Assembly: GCA_030605835.1 (NCBI GenBank) | Contig: JAUWHO010000023.1 | Span: 62,001-126,000 of the forward strand | Direction of reading: 5' to 3' | Source of the DNA: Candidatus Zixiibacteriota bacterium | Lineage (GTDB): Bacteria; Zixibacteria; MSB-5A5; DG-27 | DNA length: 64,000 nucleotides | Shown: positions 44,328 through 52,642 of the stretch, in pieces | Numbering within the stretch: the stretch's first letter is position 1 | Layout: every line of letters begins with the position of its first letter | Notes under the pieces: model-generated | The model's database searches: none | Seen by the model: only the letters and a program-made list of their open reading frames with translations | What the model was told of the DNA's origin: nothing | Made by a program: the position numbers and the translations under genes

Positions 44328-44405
44328 CTAATCCCCGATAAACAGATACGCGAGAAACAGAGCGAAGATAAAGATCAGCACAATTACAACTATCTGCAAT
44401 AACAT
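44328..44405 (-). CDS. 25-residue single-span membrane peptide (below ORF-track cutoff)
   Basis: ATG 44405 lies one base after the TAG of the NfeD-like gene and 6 nt after GAGGGG, a good ribosome site. The frame reads MLLQIVVIVLIFIFALFLAY then LFIGD and stops: one hydrophobic helix filling nearly the entire peptide. comEA starts 15 bases downstream. Placement, ribosome site and composition support a translated micro-protein, perhaps a partner of the NfeD-like membrane protein. No family is recognised. Confidence 0.6.
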   Translation of the reverse strand: MLLQIVVIVLIFIFALFLAYLFIGD

Positions 44406-44406
44406 C

Positions 44407-44649
44407 CTATGCCCCTCTCGTACCTGCTATCTCGCCGATTAGCTTTTTTGCCAGAGGTCTCGAAAGGGGAAGCAATACAACAGAAAGGATCATAAAGATT
44501 AGCGCTTGCAGTGTAACCGAGTCCGTGAAGAAAGCGCTGACTCCCGCGAGAATTGCTCCCAGGGCGAAACAGGCGTAAAAGAAGGAGAAACTCGCAATCT
44601 CGAGGATCAGAAATATGACCGCAATTGCTATCCAGGCCAAGAAAGACAT
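44407..44649 (-). CDS. NfeD-like small integral membrane protein
   Basis: 80 residues with three hydrophobic segments (~3-22, ~25-45, ~48-67). 'IAIAVIFLILEIASFSFFYACFALGAILAGVSAFF' resembles the membrane part of short NfeD proteins ('LEI...fFfl.fglgAl'). The C-terminal OB domain of full NfeD is absent. NfeD proteins pair with flotillin/stomatin-type SPFH proteins; the window's flotillin is 31 kb away. The overlapping 92-residue track ORF in another frame is rejected. The stop is coupled to the 25-residue peptide. Confidence 0.65.
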   Translation of the reverse strand: MSFLAWIAIAVIFLILEIASFSFFYACFALGAILAGVSAFFTDSVTLQALIFMILSVVLLPLSRPLAKKLIGEIAGTRGA

Positions 44650-44742
44650 CGTTCTCCCCGTACTGCACTCAGAGCATAACGGAGTTTTTCCTTGTTACTC
44701 CTCTTTGTAGCGCCTCACAGTATCTAGCGTAATCCTGAACAG

Positions 44743-47193
44743 CTATTCCATTTCCCCCTGTTTCTCTTCGCTCACCACCCGAGCCACGTCCACCAGTTTG
44801 TCCCCTTTATCAAGATTGATCAGTTTGACGCCCTGGGTAGCGCGCCCGATGGTCGTTATCGATTTAATGCTGATCCTGACGATGATCCCCTTCTGCGTTA
44901 TGAGCATGAGCTCGTCGGGATCCAAGACCTCCTTGATGGCGATCACGGTACCATTTCTCTCGGTGGCTCTGATGTTGATTACCCCCTTCCCACCACGGTT
45001 GGTGACCCGATAGTCGGAGATGGAGGAGCGTTTGCCGTAACCGTTTTCGGTGACGCTCAGGAGAGTTGCCTCCCGCTTGGCGACTACCATTCCGATGACC
45101 TCGTCCCCCTTCTGAAGCGCGACACCCCGCACACCATAAGCGGCCCGACCCATATCTCGCACTTTAGTCTCCGGGAATCTTATCGCCTGACCCCCTTTGG
45201 TCGCCAGGATGATGTCGAAAGAGCCGTTGGTGAGGTCGGTTTCGATCAGAACGTCACCATCAGGGATGTTCATAGCGTTTATGCCCCCGCGACGGGGATT
45301 GCCGAAGGCCGAGAGTACCGTCTTTTTGACAGTTCCGTTGCGGGTTGCCATCATCACGTAGTGCTCATCGTCAAATTCCCGGACGGGAACGAAGGCCGCA
45401 ACTTTCTCGCCCTTGTCGAGGTCGATCAGGTTCACAATCGACTTACCGCGTGCCAATCTCCCCCCCTGTGGGATTTCATGGACCTTCAGCCAGTAACATC
45501 TGCCTCGGTCGGTGAAGAAAAGGATGTAGTTGTGGGTGGAGGCGATAAAGAGGTGCTCGACGAAATCCTCCTCTTTGGTCTCCATTCCGATGACGCCGCG
45601 TCCACCCCTTCTCTGACGGCGATAGGAGGATACCGAAAGCCTCTTTATATAGCCGGAGTGGCTGATGGTGATGACCATATCCTCCTCAGCAATCAAATCC
45701 TCGATGGTGAACTCCGTGGGCGCCTCCGCAATTATCTGGGTGCGCCGTTCGTCACCATATTTTTCCTTCAACCCTAACAGTTCCTCTTTGATGATGTTCA
45801 TCCGCTGGGATTCATTCTCCAGTATTCCCTTCAGGCGGGCGATGAGCTTTATCTTTTCTAAATATTCCTCTTCGATTTTTCCCCTCTCCAGGCCGGTCAG
45901 GCGCTGCAGTCTCATATCCAAAATCGCCTGGGCTTGAATCTCAGTGAGCTTGAATCTCTCCATCAAGCCCTCCCTGGCCTCTTGCGGAGTTTTGGAGCCC
46001 CTGATGAGCTTGATGACCGCATCCAAATTCTCTAAGGCAATCTTCAGACCCTCGAGTATATGTGCTCGCTCTTCAGTTTTTTTGAGCTCGAATTCCGTGC
46101 GTCTGGTGATTACCTGATGGCGGTGGTCTATGAAGTGCTGAATCAGCTCCTTCAAGTTCAAGACCTTTGGTTCACCATTGACCAGCGCCAGCATGATTAT
46201 CCCGAAGGTCACTTGCATCTGGGTGTGTTTGAAAAGCTGATTTAGGACCGCCTCCCTCTGAGCATCCCTTTTCAGCTCGATGACTATCCTCATACCGTCG
46301 CGGTCGGATTCGTCTCGCAAATCTGCAAGCCCCCCTATTGTCTTACGTTGAACGAGTTCGGCAATCCGCTCTAAGAGATTGGACTTGTTGACCTGGTATG
46401 GGATCTCCGAGATGATTATGTTCTCCTTGCCGGATTTTAAGGTTTCGGCGTTGGCTTTGGCACGAAGGGTGATGCGACCGCGACCGCTTTTATAGGCTTC
46501 GGCCAAACCCCATCCGCCGAAGACTATCCCCCCGGTGGGGAAATCGGGTCCTTCGATATGTTTTAACAGATCTTCGACTTCCAGTTCGGGGTTGTCGATT
46601 AAGGCAATGGTAGCATTGACTACCTCACTCAAATTGTGGGGAGGTATGTTGGTGGCCATTCCCACCGCGATTCCTGAGGAACCGTTGCACAGTAAGTTGG
46701 GGAATTTGGCGGGGAGAACCGTCGGCTCGGTGAGGGTTTCATCATAGTTGGGAACAAAATCGACGGTCCCTTTATTCAAGTCCGCCAGCATCTCCATCGC
46801 TACGGGTGAGAGACGCGCCTCGGTGTACCTCATCGCCGCTGCCCCGTCACCGTCAACGGAGCCGAAGTTCCCCTGCCCCTCGACCAGCAGGTAGCGCATA
46901 CTGAAATCCTGCGCCATCCTCACCAGGGTGGGATAGACGACCTGCTCCCCGTGGGGATGGTAGTTTCCTGAAGTATCGCCGGCGATCTTGGCGCATTTGC
47001 GGTGGGGTCTGCCGGGCGATAGATTCAGGTCGTTCATCGCCGTCAGGATTCTTCTGCCGGAGGGTTTTAGACCATCACGGACATCCGGCAGTGCCCGTGC
47101 GGTTATCACCGACATGGAGTAGTCGATGTAAGAGGATTTCATCTCCTCTTCTATCAAAACCGGAATGACTCTTTCACGATCGATTATGGTCAT
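44743..47193 (-). CDS. gyrA: DNA gyrase subunit A
   Basis: 816 residues. 'SYIDYSMSVITARALPDVRDGLKP' opening, catalytic Tyr in 'AAAMRYTEARLS', 'GIAVGMATNIPPHNLSEV' and the C-terminal GyrA box 'QRRGGRGVIGM' (which separates GyrA from ParC) are present, with beta-pinwheel repeats behind. With GyrB it introduces negative supercoils. In the quinolone region the sequence is 'HPHGEQVVYPTLVRM', so the positions of E. coli Ser83 and Asp87 read Gln and Pro. gyrB is not in the window. Confidence 0.97.
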   Translation of the reverse strand: MTIIDRERVIPVLIEEEMKSSYIDYSMSVITARALPDVRDGLKPSGRRILTAMNDLNLSPGRPHRKCAKIAGDTSGNYHPHGEQVVYPTLVRMAQDFSMRYLLVEGQGNFGSVDGDGAAAMRYTEARLSPVAMEMLADLNKGTVDFVPNYDETLTEPTVLPAKFPNLLCNGSSGIAVGMATNIPPHNLSEVVNATIALIDNPELEVEDLLKHIEGPDFPTGGIVFGGWGLAEAYKSGRGRITLRAKANAETLKSGKENIIISEIPYQVNKSNLLERIAELVQRKTIGGLADLRDESDRDGMRIVIELKRDAQREAVLNQLFKHTQMQVTFGIIMLALVNGEPKVLNLKELIQHFIDHRHQVITRRTEFELKKTEERAHILEGLKIALENLDAVIKLIRGSKTPQEAREGLMERFKLTEIQAQAILDMRLQRLTGLERGKIEEEYLEKIKLIARLKGILENESQRMNIIKEELLGLKEKYGDERRTQIIAEAPTEFTIEDLIAEEDMVITISHSGYIKRLSVSSYRRQRRGGRGVIGMETKEEDFVEHLFIASTHNYILFFTDRGRCYWLKVHEIPQGGRLARGKSIVNLIDLDKGEKVAAFVPVREFDDEHYVMMATRNGTVKKTVLSAFGNPRRGGINAMNIPDGDVLIETDLTNGSFDIILATKGGQAIRFPETKVRDMGRAAYGVRGVALQKGDEVIGMVVAKREATLLSVTENGYGKRSSISDYRVTNRGGKGVINIRATERNGTVIAIKEVLDPDELMLITQKGIIVRISIKSITTIGRATQGVKLINLDKGDKLVDVARVVSEEKQGEME

Positions 47194-47289
47194 ATCTTCA
47201 CTCCCGGAAGTTCATGCTCAGGAAATCCTCCTCGAGGTTAGGAACTCCGAGCTATGCCTCTCATTGTCATTGAAATAGACAAGGTCATG

Positions 47290-47311
47290 CACGACAAATG
47301 ATGTTGTCGTG
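47290..47311. repeat. Perfect inverted repeat CACGACAA-ATGATG-TTGTCGTG
   Basis: 8 bp stem with 6 nt loop, between the end of hicA and the start of gyrA (both minus strand). No T-run follows, so it may be an operator or processing site and not a terminator. Confidence 0.6.
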
Positions 47312-47353
47312 TCTATCCTATATTCCGAGAACTGCCTATTCAAGATCGTAGCA

Positions 47354-47581
47354 TCACTTTTTAAGCTTGTTAAAATACTCAACGTCCCATTCGACATCCC
47401 TCAATATCTTCCTGAGAAGACCCCGCCCAATGTCTTCCCCTTTACGGAACGGGACTATAGTTGTTCGCCCATCTGGGTGTCTATAAAACATGTGACTACC
47501 TTTTCGCCTGACGATCGCGAATCCCTCTCTTTCCAGGATCTTGCAAAGTCTCCGAGACGAAGTGGGAGTCAATCTGGTCAA
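47354..47581 (-). CDS. hicA: HicA-family mRNA interferase toxin
   Basis: 75 residues. 'LTPTSSRRLCKILEREGFAIVRRKGSHMFYRHPDGRTTIVPFRKGEDIGRGLLRKILRDVE' is a complete HicA double-stranded-RNA-binding-like fold with the catalytic His in 'KGSHMFY'. It would cleave mRNA on the ribosome or free mRNA when not held by HicB. Its ATG overlaps the hicB stop by four bases (ATGA), so antitoxin is made first. (The long string is described here only by its key motif GSHMFYRHPDG.). Confidence 0.93.
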   Translation of the reverse strand: MTRLTPTSSRRLCKILEREGFAIVRRKGSHMFYRHPDGRTTIVPFRKGEDIGRGLLRKILRDVEWDVEYFNKLKK

Positions 47582-47805
47582 ACCGAGACCTCTACTTCCT
47601 GGAGTCCCACAAATTCGCTTTTTCCGATCTCTGGGTGTTCTACTTCCAGATAAAGTTCAATGGCCTCTTTGATTCGCTTCATCAAACCATCAAGAGACCT
47701 CGCCTGGGTGTGACACCCCTTCAATGCGGGAACATCGGCAACATAATAGCCGTCCTCGTCTCTTTCAATGACAACAGCGAAACGGATTTTCTTGCTCTTT
47801 GCCAT
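47578..47805 (-). CDS. hicB: HicB-family antitoxin (short form)
   Basis: 75 residues. 'FAVVIERDEDGYYVADVPALKGCHTQARSLDGLMKRIKEAIELYL' is the partial RNase H fold of HicB. The C-terminal DNA-binding helix-turn-helix or ribbon-helix-helix of longer HicB proteins is missing, so autoregulation may need another factor. ATG follows AGGTGA. It precedes hicA with a 4-nt overlap, forming a type II toxin-antitoxin module between the CBS-like gene and gyrA. Key motif: PALKGCHTQ. Confidence 0.92.
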   Translation of the reverse strand: MAKSKKIRFAVVIERDEDGYYVADVPALKGCHTQARSLDGLMKRIKEAIELYLEVEHPEIGKSEFVGLQEVEVSV

Positions 47806-47856
47806 GACAAATCACCTAATTGTTACTCTCCCTCAAAATCTTCCTCGAGATAGAAA

Positions 47857-47879
47857 CCCCTGCACTGTGCAGGCAGGGG
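47857..47879. repeat. Hairpin CCCCTGC-N9-GCAGGGG preceded by GATAG
   Basis: 7 bp stem upstream of hicB and just after the CBS-like stop; the loop itself contains CTGCACTGTGCAG. A GATAG lies three bases before the stem, so it may be a diverged member of the RTAG-hairpin set. Confidence 0.5.
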
Positions 47880-47884
47880 AATAA

Positions 47885-48859
47885 TCAATCCAGAAATCCA
47901 TTCTCCCTCATCCAGTCATCGTTATAAAATTTCGACAGATAGCGGTTGCCGGAGTCGGGGAGGATGGTGACTACCTTCTTGCCCGGCCCACCGTCTTTGG
48001 CGACTTTCAAGGAGACTAAAACCGCGGCGCCAGATGAGCCTCCGCAGAATAGGCCCTCCTCTCTCGCCAATCTTCTCGCCATCAGAAAGCACTCTTTGTC
48101 CGTAACCCTATACATATCGTCCACCACGGAGAAGTCCATAGCATCGGCGAGGACATCCTGCCCAATCCCCTCCACCTTGTAAACATGAGGTTCAGTCAAC
48201 TTGCCGGATTTAAAATAATCGTAAAATATTGAACCGACCGGGTCAACAGCGATGGCTTTCAGATGCGGGATTTTCTCCTTCAGATATTTTGCCGTTCCAG
48301 AGAAGGTCCCTCCAGTGCCGATTCCGGCGACGAAATAATCGATCTGGCCATCCATCTGGTCGTAAATCTCGGGGCCGGTGGTCTTGTAATGACATTCGAT
48401 GTTCTCAGGATTGCCGTATTGGTCCATATGGAATGCGTTTGGAGTCTCCCGGGCGATGTTTTTGGCTACCTCGTAATAGGACTCTGGAGAGTCGTGGGGA
48501 ACATCCGTGGGGGTGACGACTACCTCGGCACCGAGGGCTTTCAGGCAATCTATCTTCTCCTGGCTCATCTTGTCCGGGATGGTGAAGATAGCTCTGTAAC
48601 CCTTAAGGGCGGCCACCATGGTGGCTGCCACACCGGTGTTGCCGGAGGTGTTTTCGACGATGGTGCCACCGGGCTTGAGCTGTCCTGCCTTTTCAGCTTC
48701 TTCAATGATGTAGAGAGCGATGCGGTCTTTCACCGAGCTGCCAGGGTTGAGGAACTCCAGTTTGGCATAGATTTCGGCGCTGTCTTGATCAAGCAGGTTG
48801 TTCAGCTTAACCATTGGAGTGTTGCCGATGGTCTCTAAAATGCTCGCTCCTACATCCAT
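47885..48859 (-). CDS. Cystathionine beta-synthase-like PLP enzyme (cysteine synthase family)
   Basis: 324 residues from ATG 48859, which follows GGGGAGAG; the track extension upstream is non-conserved. 'ILETIGNTPMVKLNNL', PLP lysine in 'NPGSSVKDRIA', 'VENTSGNTGVAATMVAALKGY', 'GIGTGGTFSGTAKYLKEK' and 'LPDSGNRYLSKFYNDDW' are present. The stretch 'IPDKMSQEKIDCLKALGAEVVVTPT' and 'DPVGSI' resemble cystathionine beta-synthase more than CysK. No regulatory CBS-domain pair follows. It would condense serine or an activated serine with homocysteine or sulfide. A minus-strand promoter lies 40 nt upstream. Confidence 0.9.
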   Translation of the reverse strand: MDVGASILETIGNTPMVKLNNLLDQDSAEIYAKLEFLNPGSSVKDRIALYIIEEAEKAGQLKPGGTIVENTSGNTGVAATMVAALKGYRAIFTIPDKMSQEKIDCLKALGAEVVVTPTDVPHDSPESYYEVAKNIARETPNAFHMDQYGNPENIECHYKTTGPEIYDQMDGQIDYFVAGIGTGGTFSGTAKYLKEKIPHLKAIAVDPVGSIFYDYFKSGKLTEPHVYKVEGIGQDVLADAMDFSVVDDMYRVTDKECFLMARRLAREEGLFCGGSSGAAVLVSLKVAKDGGPGKKVVTILPDSGNRYLSKFYNDDWMRENGFLD

Positions 48860-48905
48860 TTCTCTCCCCACAAGGTGAAAAACTGGAATTCCTATAACTT
48901 GATGA

Positions 48906-48934
48906 AATATAATAAAATCCACGCCCAAACGCAA
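48906..48934 (-). promoter_or_regulatory. Promoter for the CBS-like gene
   Basis: TTGCGT, 17 nt, TATATT on the minus strand, giving a leader of about 40 nt. Confidence 0.5.
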
Positions 48935-48953
48935 AGCAAATATGACTTCTTTT

Positions 48954-50228
48954 TCAACGGGAGGCGGGTCCACCAAAGAGGCCAATATCGGAGCGGGTGC
49001 CGTCGGGATCGGTCAGAAGGGTGTCGCCGTTGTCTATGAGGGGGGAGTCTTCTGGCAGGCGAAAATCGCTTGGGCCGAGAAACTGGGGGTCGATGGAAAC
49101 GTTACCATATCTACCGGTCAAATCCGACATATCACGATACTGGCCGTCGATATTCCCCCAGACATCGTTAAACATAATCGGGAATTTGAGGCTGTCGCCA
49201 TTCATCCACACCCCCACGCAAGGACAAACCCACTCTTTCCGCCAGCCGTTTTCGACAATGATATTGTTGACCGCCTGACCGTGAGCCTCATCCGACCAGA
49301 CCGCAAAACCGCAGTTGCCGTTACGGGCGATGACGTTATTTGAAGCTTCCATATAAGAGGTGCCGGTGGCGATTATTCCCCAGCCGAGATTTTCGAAGAC
49401 AGCGTTGTTGCGCACCACCGCTCTGGAATCGCCGAAGCTGCCAATCCCCTTCCAGTAGCCTGAGATTCGATTGCGATAGACAGTTGCGACCGCATCCCAG
49501 GTGATGCCGATTCCGGCGCCACGTCCCTTGTCGATGATGTTATCTGCAATGTAGGCGGTGGCGCCACGATAGAGAGCGACGCCGTCCCAACCGTTGTTTA
49601 TGATTTCATTGCCGATGATGAAAAGCTCCGAATTTTCACGACCGAAAACGCCTCCGATCCCCACAACGACCTCCTCCGCTCTGTCCGTGTTGTCAGCAAT
49701 TCGGACGTCTTTAACCGTGACCGTGGAATACTTGGCGACAATTCCAGCATCGGTGGCCATGCCGTCGTGATCACGTTTCCCGCCGGTGATGGTCAATCTT
49801 GTGATGAGCGAGCCACGGCTGTTTTCGAAGAGGACTCCATAGCCAGCCTTGGTTACCAAGATAGTGCTGTCTTTACCGCTGCCGATAATGGTGAGCGCTT
49901 TGTCCTTGATCAAAAAGCCTCGAGAAGCTTCAACCTTGGTCTTATGCTCCTGGCAATTGCCGCAAAGCTCCTCGATGTAGGGAGCAGGAGTAGCTTCGTA
50001 AGTGCCGGGGGCTATGAAAATGGTGTCGCCATCTGAGGCATTGTCAAATGCGAATTGCAGGTCTCGGATAGGATTGCCTTTGTTTCCAGAACCTGTTTGA
50101 CTGCCCTGTAAGTTGTCCACGTAGAGGGTCTCGGAGAAGAGTGTTGAGGCGATCAAAATACTTACGAAGGCTAGCAGGGCTGGGATTGAGCAAGTCAGGG
50201 GTGCTATAAGAAAGCGCTTTCGAGACAT
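48954..50228 (-). CDS. Secreted right-handed parallel beta-helix protein
   Basis: 424 residues from ATG 50228. Signal peptide to about residue 34 ('LLAFVSILIASTLFSE'). 'LQFAFDNASDGDTIFIAPGTYEATP' is the usual entry to pectate-lyase-like beta helices, followed by many short turns such as 'NEIINNGWDGVALYRG', 'NRISGYWKGIGSFG' and 'NVIARNGNCGFAVWSD'. No T9SS sorting domain is visible. Such proteins often bind or cleave polysaccharide; no catalytic residues are identified. The unknown gene at 50232-50915 ends three bases upstream, so the two are co-transcribed. Confidence 0.82.
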   Translation of the reverse strand: MSRKRFLIAPLTCSIPALLAFVSILIASTLFSETLYVDNLQGSQTGSGNKGNPIRDLQFAFDNASDGDTIFIAPGTYEATPAPYIEELCGNCQEHKTKVEASRGFLIKDKALTIIGSGKDSTILVTKAGYGVLFENSRGSLITRLTITGGKRDHDGMATDAGIVAKYSTVTVKDVRIADNTDRAEEVVVGIGGVFGRENSELFIIGNEIINNGWDGVALYRGATAYIADNIIDKGRGAGIGITWDAVATVYRNRISGYWKGIGSFGDSRAVVRNNAVFENLGWGIIATGTSYMEASNNVIARNGNCGFAVWSDEAHGQAVNNIIVENGWRKEWVCPCVGVWMNGDSLKFPIMFNDVWGNIDGQYRDMSDLTGRYGNVSIDPQFLGPSDFRLPEDSPLIDNGDTLLTDPDGTRSDIGLFGGPASR

Positions 50229-50231
50229 CAA

Positions 50232-50915
50232 CTACCTTTCTACGAATTCTCTAGCTTTGCCGTTCCTTCCTTGAAGCGCGTCGAATTCCTTCTCTATCTT
50301 GTTCATTCCCATGTCAATCAAGTGGAATTGAACTGTGAGTTCACCTTCTAAGACGCTGTGCGTCTTAAATTGCAGTATGACGTAGATTGGTCTTTTTTCC
50401 TTAGGCTGGAAAACGGAGAGATCTATGTCACCTTCCCAATCAAGGTCCCAAAAGAACCGGGCTTTCTCGTCTGAGAGTCTGAAACGCTTCTCATAACCGA
50501 GCGAGTCTGCCCATTGGAAGTTGAACCTCGGGTCACGTTTTGTCCTGATGTGGAGACGTTCGTAGTCTTGCAGGTCTATCGTGTCAATCACTATGTCAGC
50601 GATTGTTGACACATACTCCTTTCTATTCTCGATTAGGAGTTCCAACAATACGTAGGAGTAAATCCCATGTTCATCTATCCATTCCTGGTAGATGACACGT
50701 TGCCCATTCTCGGCCAACTTGTCTGTAGCATACTGAAACCACAGGGACCTCTCCACGCAAACGTCAAAGGTAGGCTTGCTTTTCTGGCAAATGCCCGCTA
50801 TCAGAGTGTAAATCAACAGTCCGAGCACCACGATCCCTTGCACGCTCAGCAGTGCCCTCACATATGGACACTTTACTATGTTTTTTTCTAGCCATAGACC
50901 AACTTTATTTTTCAT
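50232..50915 (-). CDS. Membrane-anchored protein of unknown function
   Basis: 227 residues from ATG 50915; the track start lies in repeat DNA. One membrane helix near the N-terminus ('VQGIVVLGLLIYTLIAGI', ~25-43) is followed by a soluble, acidic domain with 'YERLHIRTKRDPRFNFQWADSLGYEKRF' and 'KRPIYVILQFKTHSVLEGELTVQFHLID', suggesting beta structure. I do not recognise a family. It is translated just before the beta-helix protein, so both may work at the envelope. Confidence 0.65.
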   Translation of the reverse strand: MKNKVGLWLEKNIVKCPYVRALLSVQGIVVLGLLIYTLIAGICQKSKPTFDVCVERSLWFQYATDKLAENGQRVIYQEWIDEHGIYSYVLLELLIENRKEYVSTIADIVIDTIDLQDYERLHIRTKRDPRFNFQWADSLGYEKRFRLSDEKARFFWDLDWEGDIDLSVFQPKEKRPIYVILQFKTHSVLEGELTVQFHLIDMGMNKIEKEFDALQGRNGKAREFVER

Positions 50916-50936
50916 TTTGGGCCGCGCCAGTTTCCA

Positions 50937-51040
50937 GGGTAGCCCAGTGGCCTCCGCCACTGGGATTCTTGAGAAAATAAACGCCACTCGCGGCTCAAAT
51001 CAAGCCAAATCTCCCTCGGGGCAGAGGCCCCGAGCTATCC
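50937..51040. repeat. Inverted pair of RTAG-hairpin elements, CCTCYG-loop family
   Basis: Plus copy (50937-50964) GGGTAG-CCCAGTGG-CCTCCG-CCACTGGG and minus copy (51040-51015) GGATAG-CTCGGGG-CCTCTG-CCCCGAG. Compared with the 24016 copy, C-G at one stem position has become A-T on both arms (CCCGGTGG/CCACCGGG versus CCCAGTGG/CCACTGGG). Here the flanks point outward. Confidence 0.85.
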
Positions 51041-51100
51041 GCAGCTGCCTATTGGATAGAAAGCCTTGCAATCGACATCCGATTGGATAAATTGTCAGAA

Positions 51101-51847
51101 ATGCAAAACGGAGGTGAAAAGGCAGTCTTTTTTTTCGCAGACGCCCATTTGGATGCTCACTCCAAGGAGAAGGAAGAGGAGAAAAGGAGGAAGCTCTTCC
51201 CCTTCCTTAAGATGGTAAAGGATGAAGGGAGTCATCTCTACATCGTCGGGGATTTATTTGACTTCTGGTTTGAGTATCGGGGCGGTTATCCAAGGAGAGA
51301 CCCGGAGGTCTTGGATGCTTTGCAAGAGGTCACTGACTCGGGGGTGGAGACGACTCTGCTGGGCGGAAATCACGATTGGTGGGCAGGAGAATCTTTTACA
51401 AATCTAACCGGAGTCAAAGTCGCAAAAACCGATTTGGTGGTTCATCACTTCGGCAAGAAGATTTTCATCACCCACGGGGATGGCTTAGCCAAAAAGGACT
51501 GGGGTTATCGGCTCTTGAGAAGAATCTTTCGCAATCCAGTCAATATCTTCCTTTACGGACTGATTCCGCCGGTAATAGGAATTCCTCTGGCGAAAGCCGT
51601 ATCCGGGAAAAGCCGGGAATATACCGACAACCGTGATCTTTCCTACCTGAAAGACTATGAGGAGTTCGCAGAGAAGATGATAGAATCCGGTTATGATGCC
51701 GTCGTCATCGCCCACACCCACAGACCGATTTTGAAGGAGATTGGCAAGGGAGTTTATCTCAATTGCGGGAACTGGATGTATAGCTTCAGCTATGGTAAGT
51801 TGGACGAGAATGGATTCTCACTGAAATTCATAGGAGATAGGGATTAG
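51101..51847 (+). CDS. UDP-2,3-diacylglucosamine hydrolase-like metallophosphoesterase
   Basis: 248 residues from ATG 51101. Calcineurin-like ligands are all present: 'FFADAHLDA', 'YIVGDLFDFWFEY', 'LGGNHDWWAGE', 'FITHGDGLAKKDW' and 'VIAHTHRPI'. The 'GDLFDFWFEY' and 'TDNRDLSYLKDYEEFAE' pattern matches LpxH-like enzymes that remove UMP from UDP-2,3-diacylglucosamine in lipid A synthesis, consistent with an outer membrane. Ribosome site is weak. coaE follows with its own possible promoter. Confidence 0.87.
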   Translation: MQNGGEKAVFFFADAHLDAHSKEKEEEKRRKLFPFLKMVKDEGSHLYIVGDLFDFWFEYRGGYPRRDPEVLDALQEVTDSGVETTLLGGNHDWWAGESFTNLTGVKVAKTDLVVHHFGKKIFITHGDGLAKKDWGYRLLRRIFRNPVNIFLYGLIPPVIGIPLAKAVSGKSREYTDNRDLSYLKDYEEFAEKMIESGYDAVVIAHTHRPILKEIGKGVYLNCGNWMYSFSYGKLDENGFSLKFIGDRD

Positions 51848-51943
51848 GAGATAGGATACAGGGAACTCACTCACGCTGTAAAGAGGGCTTGTTCCCCTCC
51901 ATCTTCTCTTGACAGTTGCTGGAAGTTCAGATTACTTAGCGCC

Positions 51944-52570
51944 ATGGTAGTGATTGGCATTGCAGGAGGGATAGCCACCGGGAAGACCGAGGTGGCGAAG
52001 TTGTTTGCTAACAGAGGTGCAATCATCATCTCTGGGGACGAGCTGGGGAGAGAGGTGGTCGAGGAGAATCTCCAGGTCTTAAAAGAGCTTGTGGAGGCTT
52101 TTTCAGAGGAAATCCTGAATGAAAAGGGGGAGCTAAATCGGCGGAAGTTAGCTCAGCTGGCCTTTCATCACCCGACTAGCAAACAGAAGTTAAATGAGAT
52201 AATTCACCCTCATCTGTTGGAGAAACTGAAAGGAAGGCTCACTCGACTCAGGAAGAAAGAAGGAGAGAAATTAGTCGTCGTGGATGCCGCCCTGATCCCG
52301 GATTGGGGAATCAAGGATTGGCTCGATTACCTGGTGATAGTCGATTGCACCTACGAGAATCAACTGCAGAGACTCAAAGAGAGAGGTCTGTCTGAAAAGG
52401 AAGCGAAAGACCGGATTGTCTCTCAGCTATCCTCAGAGAGGAAAAGGGAGTCCGCTGACTATCTCATCGAAAATAATGGAACCTTAGAGGAGCTCCGCCA
52501 GGAATCGGAGAAACTGTATCTCCTTATTCAAGAGAGATTTTCAAAAACTGGTGTTGACAAAGTAGAATAG
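51944..52570 (+). CDS. coaE: Dephospho-CoA kinase
   Basis: 208 residues. 'VIGIAGGIATGKTEVAKLFANRGA' is the P-loop, 'IISGDELGREV' the substrate-binding Asp, 'LNEIIHPHLLEKL' and 'VDAALIPDWGIKDWLDYLVIVDC' the family core. It phosphorylates dephospho-CoA to CoA. A TTGACA lies 30 nt before the ATG; if its weak -10 (TTACTT) is used, the mRNA would start almost at the ATG, but this is uncertain. Confidence 0.94.
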   Translation: MVVIGIAGGIATGKTEVAKLFANRGAIIISGDELGREVVEENLQVLKELVEAFSEEILNEKGELNRRKLAQLAFHHPTSKQKLNEIIHPHLLEKLKGRLTRLRKKEGEKLVVVDAALIPDWGIKDWLDYLVIVDCTYENQLQRLKERGLSEKEAKDRIVSQLSSERKRESADYLIENNGTLEELRQESEKLYLLIQERFSKTGVDKVE

Positions 52571-52582
52571 ACAGTTTAATAT
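52554..52582 (+). promoter_or_regulatory. Promoter for transketolase gene
   Basis: TTGACA, 17 nt, TAATAT, overlapping the coaE stop and about 60 nt before the tkt ATG. Confidence 0.6.
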
Positions 52583-52642
52583 AACAATGTTAAAAATTTC
52601 ACAAGAGGATGACTAACGTCTTCTTGGATACCGGAGAATGAT

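Noticed and set aside
44390-44668. 92-residue ORF overlapping the NfeD-like gene
   Set aside because: Other frame; lacks the three membrane segments and does not fit the coupled start of the downstream peptide.
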